Positions 47,696 to 55,738 of a DNA stretch of 55,738 nucleotides are shown piece by piece. A program made the position numbers and the translations under genes. The stretch's first letter is position 1. Every line of letters begins with the position of its first letter. The notes under the pieces are model-generated. The model was not told the origin of the DNA, did no database searches, and worked only from the letters and a program-made list of their open reading frames with translations. The DNA is from Smittium culicis (lineage: Eukaryota > Kickxellomycota > Harpellomycetes > Harpellales > Legeriomycetaceae): assembly GCA_001970855.1 (NCBI GenBank), contig LSSN01000523.1, positions 1 through 55,738 on the forward strand, read 5' to 3'.

Positions 47696-50600
47696 TTACG
47701 AGGCAAGGAAGTTATTGAAAAATCCTGTTAGCTTTGAAATTGCTTCATTAAGTGACACGCCCAAAAGCTTGGTGTCTGCTATCTCGTTTGAAGGTTTATT
47801 ATGTAGAATTTTGTAATTGGCCATACTACTATTGGAACTGGCAGTATCGCTTTCCATATTGTCTAAAGATCCAAGAACCCACTGTGGAATTTTACTCACT
47901 ATTTTCGGAGATGAATATCTAGTATCCATTAATATAATGATTGCATAATCATTGATGTGTCGAATAGCTCTTCCTATTTATAAAATAATATTTTTCAGCT
48001 TATAAGTGATTTTTGGGCTAACATTAAGATAAAAAACTTTTCTATTTTTTTTTTTTTATACATTAGAAATAGTGTATACCTATTGATTGGTTTACTGCTC
48101 TCATACAAATATTTTCATAATATTCTTGACCAAACTCGTTCATTTTAAACTCTATTTCTTTAGAGCTCAAACTCCCATCTTTAGAGATTAAGGAACGGTT
48201 TCCGGGTATTACTCGCTGAGTTTTTTTGATAGCCATTTTTTCTTGGTAGTAGCATATTTTTTCTTTGAGCTCCAGAGATCTTAGGCTTGGGTAAGGTATC
48301 CCTACCATAACAACAGCTCTAAAATTCACATTATATTTTAAAATTTAGTAATCAAGTTCAATAAATTTTAAATATTAATTTGATCATCAACGTAAAGATA
48401 TACTGACCTTGCCATGTTGTTGGTGAAATCTATACCTTCACTCATGTTTCCAGAAACAACTGCAAACAAAACTGCACCACCAAGATTTTCAATGTTGCTT
48501 TTATAGCTATTAAATACCTCTGCAGCTGTGCTTTCGGGCTTATTGGCATAACTAGAAGAGGAGTGGCTATTGAAGCGCGGGTAATGGGTCAAAGATGAAT
48601 CTTTAGTAGCACTAGAATCATTCCGTGATTTATTATTTTTAGCTGTTAAAGAACCTTTTGGCTCGCAAAATACTTTCTTAAATGATTCGATTTGGTCTAT
48701 AATTTTTTCAGATTTCCATTGATTAAATGCTTTGTATAAAAAGTGGTATGAAGGAAAAAACACAATAACACCTCCAGGCGTTTTTTGAACAATCAGCGAC
48801 AGTGATAGTCCAGCCTCTCTAATCTATAAATTTTAATAATTTAACAAATTTTTATATAAAGTGGCAATAATTGGTGCGCCAAGCCGATGAAGCTCGGTCG
48901 ATAATGATAAAACAGAATGTTAAAAGTTTGGTAATAAAGTGCTAGTAAAAAATTTCTTACAATATTAGTATTATTTTGCCCAGAAAAGTTTAAATTTAGC
49001 TCTATGTTTCGAGGTCCACTTTTCAAAACAAGGGCAGATATATTATTTTTGCTAATAACATGAGAGCATTCAAATACATGCAGGCTTTTTTCAAGGTTAT
49101 TTTTGGCAGAAAGCATAGAGTTTTTATCTGCTTCGATACTTGATACCTTTTCATCCTTTTTATCTTCTAATTCAAGATCATGATTATTAAAATTTTTAGC
49201 TTCAGGGTCTAGTCCCAATTGATAGACTGTATCATTTATTGGGTTCATGGTCCCGCCTGCTAAAATAACTGTTCTAGGAAGTCGTAATATGTCGCTGAAT
49301 GGATCAGATGGGTCCATAAGAACATATTTTAATTCACCAGTAAACTTAATTTTTGGGGTGTTGGAGGAGAAAGAATTTTCAGTCTGGCCCAACTCTTCTT
49401 TTTCCTCTAAAGAAAAGAATATTTTACTATTTTCAGAGTTAGGGCTACCAAGAGAAAAAATAAAAGATTCTACGCTTGCCAGTGCAGACGCTGCAGAAAT
49501 GGTATTGTAAGAATCATCAATATTAAGAGTTGTGGATTCATTTTTTTTTAAATCTACACCAACGTAAGAATTTACTTTTGATTCATTCTTAATATTTGAC
49601 TGCCTTGGCTTTTTATTTGAACCGATATAATCACTTTTACTAAGCTTTTTTAAGTTATCTCTGTTTACTCTATCCACAAACATATTCAGCTTGTGTGAAA
49701 GCTGCGAAACTCTTAAAAACTTTACCAGTTTAAAAATGTTTATGTTGCCAATATTTAAGTTGTTTAAAAAATCATTTGGAGAAAAGCTGGAAAATAAGCT
49801 ATCTCTAGCTCCAGGGCTTGCCTTGTTGTCAAACTGATCTTTTTCGCTCGATTTAGTTTTGCCAATCTGCTTGGACTTGAGTTCAAAGAATCTATTTATA
49901 GACTTTAATAATTTGATGAGCTGTCTAATGTATATGACATTCTGACCATTAAGGCGGCTCCAGTACTTATCAAAATATTTTTTAACTAGATCCAAGGCCA
50001 AGATGCTAGTATTCCAAGACAGTGAAGAACCATGTGTGTTACAGATGGAGTCAATTAGATTATGAGCTTCGTCAATAATAATAATTGAATTTTCCAAATC
50101 CAATCCTAAAGATTCGCGGGATCCTCTGACTAGAAGTAAATTATATGGAATAAAAACTATATCAGCACCCATCAATGATTGACGTGCACCATAATAAGAG
50201 CATGTATTTAGTTTATTTCCCGCCAGCACTAGCTCCTCGATATCTAATACATCAGACCTGGACTTTTTTACAAAGTCTAGAGTTGGTGTGAATGCACCTC
50301 CATTCAGAAAACTGCACTTTTTTGCCTTGCTGACATTAGATTTCTGGAGCTCTACGCATTTCTCGTTTAATTGATTGGCAGAAGAACAGCTATTTTTTAA
50401 ATCTTGGTTATTGCACAATTGCATTCTAGAGCCTATCGTTATTGATCGTATTTTATCTTGAGTCCAAAACTTTGTTTTTTTTAATTCTTTGAGAGACTGT
50501 TTTAGCTGAGAATGGGTACGAGAGGCGTAAATTACCTTTAAATTTATTATTCAAGAGTAAAGATCAATTTCTAAGAATTGTATAGGACTAATAATAAGAC

Positions 50601-51573
50601 TATGTACTAACCTTTCGATACTGTGGTTCAGGAGGAACCTGGTAACCTTTTTTGAATAGTGCAGCTTGATCTAATTCGTCATCATCGCTTCCATAATAAA
50701 GATTCCCTTTGCTAAAACTATCATGTAAATATTGCTTCTTTAATATATAGTAATGATTACGAAAGCATGTATATATTCTTACCATTCAAGCCATCTTTGA
50801 AGTTCAGTATCAGCCGTATTTTTAGGAGATTCATCTTCGCTTTGATAATCATTTAATAAAACTTCAGAATCTTCCTTTTCGTCCAAAACGTTATCATCAG
50901 TATCAGCGTTTCGTTTCTATAATTAAAATTATAAAATAAAATATATAAATTTTGGGGAAATTTAATATTATTTACAATAAAATTCAGTTAAAGTAGCGGA
51001 GGGTAAAGGTACCTTCGAATTCATGAAAAGTTTGCGTTTATCTTGTAAGTTTAACTTTTTTTCGGAATCCCTTATAGCCTTTTCCCATTTATCGTACTTT
51101 GCTTGAATTTCTTGGATTTCGTCTTGCCTTTGTTTTAGTCTTTTGGCTCTTTTTTGCTCCAATATCCATTTAGGTTCATTTCCTAAAAAAGTTTTATTTA
51201 AGCGATCTTGTGATATCGGAAAACTTAGACGCACAGAATGAAGTTTTTATGATTACCTTTGGGATCGAACTTGGAATAGTTAAATCTGTCCTTGTCCATC
51301 TTTAACCATGTCAGTGCTCCGCATAGCAGACTTAGAGTTTTACCCTATTTCAAATTTATATGCATGCTTAAAAAAATAAAAGGCTAAAAATAACAAAAGA
51401 TTATTTACGGTTCCAGTAGGGCTTTGGAATATCCCGAAATCGCCTCGTTCGCAAGCTTCGAATATGTTTTTCATGAAATCCAATTGGATATTGTATGGTT
51501 CAAATGGGAAGTTAAATTCGATTCCAGTAGTTGGTGAAAGTAAAACACCGTCTTCCTCTACATACTCTTTCAT
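47696..51573 (-). CDS. CHL1: DDX11/Chl1-family iron-sulfur DNA helicase
   Basis: Nine exons: 51573-51409, 51344-51257, 51182-51013, 50916-50783, 50717-50612, 50535-48961, 48823-48408, 48318-48080, 47973-47696; 1056 residues. It is a superfamily 2, XPD-like 5'-3' DNA helicase acting in the nucleus in sister-chromatid cohesion and fork stability. Walker A is FQSPTGTGKT (49-58), rebuilt exactly by splicing out an intron between T55 and G56. Motif Ia is SRTHSQL (226-232). The Fe-S domain Cys candidates are C262, C281, C294 and C333 (in CSYYGAR). Walker B is IIIIDEAH (372-379). Helicase domain 2 has [36 protein letters not shown] and AVNQSIGRAIRH. The order and spacing match DDX11 rather than XPD, FANCJ or RTEL1. 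Insertions rich in Ser/Asn (about 430-560 and 800-860) make it longer than Chl1. An in-frame stop lies just upstream of the chosen Met. It is divergent from the Arp9 gene. Confidence 0.94.
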
Positions 51574-53140
51574 ATCGAAATCGAGATCGATGGACGCGCT
51601 TAAAGTTCAAACACTTTCTTTACTATTCGTAAATGACGTTTAAAGCTTAGTAATAAAAATAAAAAGATAACAAAGGTGGAGAATAATTTATTTAAACTTA
51701 AAAATCCAAATAAAATTGGCAGAAATTAATTGGAATTAAATTATTATTTGAGGTATGGGTTTATAATTTCATTAAGCTAACTCTCTATTTGGCTAAATTA
51801 TTCGCAAATTTCACATTCTTGTTTACTCGTAAATTTAATAGTATGCATTAAGAGCCTAAAGCTTTTCGTTTCTTTATAACTCTAGCTCAAATGTTATAGA
51901 TATTTATACAAATTATGCCAAAGTAGATATTTTTTTATTTCTTATAGCAATTTTTGGTTAAAAACAAAACCTCGAGTTCCAATGTCAACATTATTGAACT
52001 GTGGCTTCCATTTATGCTTTTTTGACCAAATTTATATCCAATTAAGCTAGTTTGCTACTATACATTTCTATAAAATATAACTAAATCGATTCATACTAGC
52101 TGTGATTTCAAAAATTCGTTTTTAAGGTGACTTTATCAAGTTTATAATATTTTAATTGCCACAATGATTTTTTTAATTCAGCTATTCAATTAATATTTAC
52201 AAAGGTCGCTATCCTTTATGTGGATATATAAAATTGATGAGTTGAAGTATGGCAGTAACCAAATTTAATTTATAATTTAAACGGTCAACATGTATTTTTT
52301 TATTTATTTGAAAAGTTACAGCACGCCGCTTGGTATTGGTCAGTATTGTTTATGAGAATAAAATTTACTTTTATCGCGATCCAAGCTTAGGCTTATTTTT
52401 TGGGTTAAATCTATTCAGCTATACATCGGTTGCAAATGATACTTTTTACATGATATATGGGTGGGGGGGAGGTGAAGTCGATATTTATTTATTTTTCTCT
52501 GAAAGTAACTCACATTACATATTCTATTTCTTACAAGTTGTGCATCTAATCCACCATTATACTGGTCAAAGAAATTATGCAACGAGGAGCTTTAAATACT
52601 AATTTTGAATGTCCAAGTTTATTAAATACATTAATCTCCTGGGAAAGCTTATAGAATAGTAAAATATATATTTACTTCATTCTCTACTAAAATAAACAAA
52701 GATCTAATATTAATTCTAGTCGTAAATTGAAATGTTATTTTTATGGCTCTATACTCTACAATACTTTTCGAATCAATATTTTTGAGTGAATTTTGTTTGG
52801 ATCAGATTTGGCATTGACTTGGGCGAATGGAGTAGAGCGAAAAATAAAAATATAATTAGCCAACCATTTTCTATAAACAGCCAAGATCAATGGCCAGTAA
52901 CATTCTCCATATTCTATTTATATTCGCGTTTTATTTTATACTTTTATTGGTAATCACCACAATTAATTTTAGCTTGGAAACAATACGCGTTATGTGAACT
53001 AGTAGCACAACCCCATAATTAATTAGACACACTATTTTTATCTATTTTTTTATTTTAACTATACGCTCTAATTTAAATCATTATACAAATATCCTACATC
53101 TCATAGCACACTTTTTTTTTCTCCTACCAAGTAAATAAAC
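51574..53140. promoter_or_regulatory. Divergent intergenic region between DDX11 and Arp9 genes
   Basis: About 1.6 kb of AT-rich sequence that must carry the promoters of both divergent genes. A 90-codon plus-strand frame at 52330-52602 is hydrophobic and matches nothing known. No TATA box or repeat was clearly seen. Confidence 0.45.
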
Positions 53141-55636
53141 ATGGCCTACAGCTTTAAGGACGAGAATGTTTTAATAATCGAATTCGAAGAATACGAATCT
53201 CTCGCGACTCTAGGAACTGTCGAAATCAATCAAAAACCAACACTAGTATGTTCGATTCTTTCTTTTTTTCATCATATCAATATACCCCTCAGCAAGTCTT
53301 AATTTAAAATTTTTGTTTTTATAGAGAATTAAAAGTAGAATAGGAATCCTTAAATCAACACAAACAGAGCTATCGGCTGATGAAGGGGAAAAAAATGTAT
53401 ATATACTTTTTTATACACTTTTTTATATAATATAATTTTTTTATCGACTCCAAATTGTTAAATATATACATTGTAGCTTGATTCCGGCTCTATGACCGCC
53501 GATAAACAGGATTCTGAAAAAATTAATGAGCCAGTTGATAATATTCCTCTTACTGGTACTTGATTTTACTATTGCTAACTCCTAACCTTATCCCAGCCAG
53601 CTATTTTTTATTTAACAATTTAAGTGGTACATTATTACATTTTTAGAAAATAATTTAAACGTGAATAATGACGTTGATTCCGATAAATTAAATGAAAAAA
53701 TGGACATTGAGCCAAGTGATAATAAAAGTATAGAACCTCAAAATATAGATACCAAGATTGTTTCTATAGAGACAAATTCTGATAATAAATCATCTATAAA
53801 TGATATCCAAGAAAAAAACGAGCTTCCTGAAAATATACTCAAATCCCAAGTTGCTAACGATTCCAAGATTTCAGATAATTCTGTTGTAACTGATAAAGGT
53901 ATTTATCTTTTTTTGCTTTTTTTTTGCTAGCATTCTGTTAATTAATTATTTTAATTAATTATTAGTATCTCAAAAAATCGAAAATACCGAAAAAAATTCC
54001 GAAATTTTTGAAAATAGATCTAAGCCTGAGGAAATTTACGCTTTTGGAGATGCATTAAATAAATTACCTGCTGAATCTATTAGTTCAATTGCTGATATAT
54101 TTTCTGGCGATTTAATTAACGACTGGTCTCATTTTAAAGAATTTTGGTACTTGGATATTGCTTTTATTTGAATTTTTGAAATTTTTTAACCACCCACTTT
54201 AACGAAATTGTTTTGACTTTTTAGTAAACATATAATCACAAAAGAACTAAAAATTCCGATATCCAAAAACGAATCTCCAACTTTATTATCAGTTCCGCAC
54301 TCATGGACAAAATACCAAAAAGAAAACATCACCAAAATGTTATTTGAGGAATTTAATGTTCCAGCCATGATGATAATTGAAAGACCAGTAGCTGCAATCT
54401 TTGGAAACGGCCTTACTACTGGCTTAGTTATTGACGTGTCTTTCAACTCCACCAGTAAATTCTGTTTTTTATTTATAATTTTTTACTAAATTAAAGCCTC
54501 TTCTAACTTCTCCCTTTGATTTAAAATGAACTGTAAAATATAAAATCCCTAAATTTTGCTTAATACTTTTTTTTTTACCACGCATAGCAATATCATCGAT
54601 TATTGATTCACAATTGCAGCTTAGCTCAGTTAAAACTGTTCCTATAGGTGGTCGTGATATATTAGAATATCTAAAGTATCTAGTATTACAAAACCGGGAA
54701 AAATATACTTTTTTAAACTCAGATGACGAAATAAACGACTTTTGCCTATTCGCCCTCGAATCGGGACATTGCGGGTTTACAATGAAAGAAATTGATCTGT
54801 TATCAGAAGAACCTTCAGACAAACAATCTACTATAGAGTATAAAGGAGCAAAGGTAATTATTCCAAAATAATTGTTAAATTTTTAGTTTATATTACCATA
54901 ATTCTATTTTTTTTTTTTACTAGTAAGCCTAAATACTTTTTTTTTTTTACTTTTTAAGCATTCTGTTGGCAATGAACTTTCTAATTGCTGTGATGTATTT
55001 TTTGATCATAAACTGATAAAAAAAAATTCATCTATCAGAATTTTAGATAGTATTTACTCGTGTGTTCAAGAGTGTGACTTTGAAAAACGCGCTAGTCTCT
55101 GGGAAAGCATCCATTTGGTTGGACGTTTTTCGAACCTTAAAAGTGAGATATATACTACTTTTTAATTAAGTCAGCGTATTATTTTCTTTGTTCTTGTTGA
55201 TTCCCTTTAAAAAAAAGCACGCTTAACTGATAACTTTTTTATTAATATTATTCGTTAGATTTCATACCAAAAATGCAAAGTATTATAAAGAACTCATTGT
55301 TAGTTCAAAGCGAACATTTTTCAGAATTTCAAACTCGCGAGTGTAAATTTTACCAAGTTCCTGACTATTTGTACGGATGGAGGAGAACAAGTAACATGAC
55401 ATCCTTTTTGGGCGCAATCATCGTCTCAAAGGTAAATAGATTTTTATATAAAGCGTTTCTTTCTTCAATATTTTTATAATATTATTACCATTTTATTTTA
55501 ATATGTAACTGGAAAATTAACAATCATTTTTACTTTTTTAATTTAGGTTGCTCTCGGCGATCCGAAATACCATACCTCTAAAGTTGATTACAACGAACTA
55601 GGACCAGCTTCAATTCACTCAAAACAGTTCAACTGA
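53141..55636 (+). CDS. Actin-related protein, Arp9-like (chromatin remodeller subunit)
   Basis: Ten exons: 53141-53245, 53325-53396, 53477-53555, 53647-53898, 53966-54146, 54225-54454, 54588-54853, 54959-55142, 55259-55431, 55547-55636; 543 residues, every junction GT-AG and in phase. The actin fold is recognisable: an N-terminal FKDENVLIIEFEEYESLATLG strand pair (a few residues shorter in the conserved part), LLSVPHSWTKYQ, then EFNVPAMMIIERPVAAIFGNG and GLVIDVS for the central hinge, VPIGGRDI for the G-G-R loop, DVFFDHKL, and near the end FLGAIIVSK with a C-terminal YNELGPASIHSKQF. The last block is typical of Arp9, a subunit of SWI/SNF and RSC remodellers in fungi. The nucleotide-binding motifs are weak, as in Arp9, so ATP binding is unlikely. 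An Asp/Asn/Glu-rich insertion of about 130 residues (exons 3-5) lies after the first strands. Arp4 or Arp8 is the alternative but fits less well. Confidence 0.8.
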
Positions 55637-55738
55637 TTATGAAAAAAATATGACAAATTTATTTTTTTACCCTTTTATTCATTATTTCAAACCACCAACT
55701 ACGTTTAATTCAAGTTTACTTTATTTTTGTACCTATTT

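Noticed and set aside
52330..52602. 90-codon hydrophobic frame between DDX11 and Arp9
   Set aside because: Composition typical of chance AT-rich frames; no recognisable motif, and it lies in the shared promoter region.

Overview
This is an AT-rich nuclear window from a fungus. The clues are a class IV/Chs3-type chitin synthase, a fungal-type Arp9, short GT-AG introns (about 55-240 nt, often with long T tracts before the AG), and wide intergenic spaces full of decayed transposons. An INSIG homologue, a DIS3L1-type exoribonuclease beside ordinary fungal genes, and DIRS-type retroelement relics fit an early-diverging (zygosporic) lineage better than an ascomycete yeast. A Harpellales/Kickxellomycotina fungus is my guess, not something the sequence proves. 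All exon models below were built by hand from reading frame, splice sites and family alignment from memory.

Layout. 1-6.1 kb: a hexamer microsatellite and a decayed DIRS-type retroelement on the minus strand (tyrosine recombinase, RNase H region, reverse transcriptase). 6.2-15.3 kb: a gene block with INSIG (+), a 16-exon DIS3L1-like exosome nuclease (-) convergent with it, and an intronless aquaglyceroporin (-). 15.3-25.8 kb: a repeat-rich desert with two families of short inverted-repeat elements, a nested insertion, an assembly gap whose two flanks are identical, a GC-richer island with a perfect hairpin, and a 20-bp-phased CTTGTCA array upstream of the next gene. 25.9-30.9 kb: an intronless chitin synthase (+) convergent with the 4-exon TFIIA large subunit (-). 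30.9-39.7 kb: a second desert with more short elements, an integrase-like scrap and a decayed Gag. 39.7-41.4 kb: an SCP/Psr-type CTD-like phosphatase (-). 41.4-47.7 kb: a third desert with two minisatellites, two more TTAA elements and a poly-C assembly gap. 47.7-55.6 kb: the 9-exon DDX11/Chl1 helicase (-), divergent from 10-exon Arp9 (+).

Functionally the genes are housekeeping: sterol regulation, RNA decay, glycerol transport, cell wall synthesis, basal transcription, phosphatase signalling, chromatid cohesion and chromatin remodelling. They are not an operon or a pathway cluster. I found no convincing new enzymatic system. The less ordinary content lies between the genes: an apparent piggyBac-type (TTAA) miniature element family, a second ~248-bp inverted-repeat family, the phased CTTGTCA array, and the DIS3L1-type nuclease whose PIN domain appears to have lost a catalytic residue.
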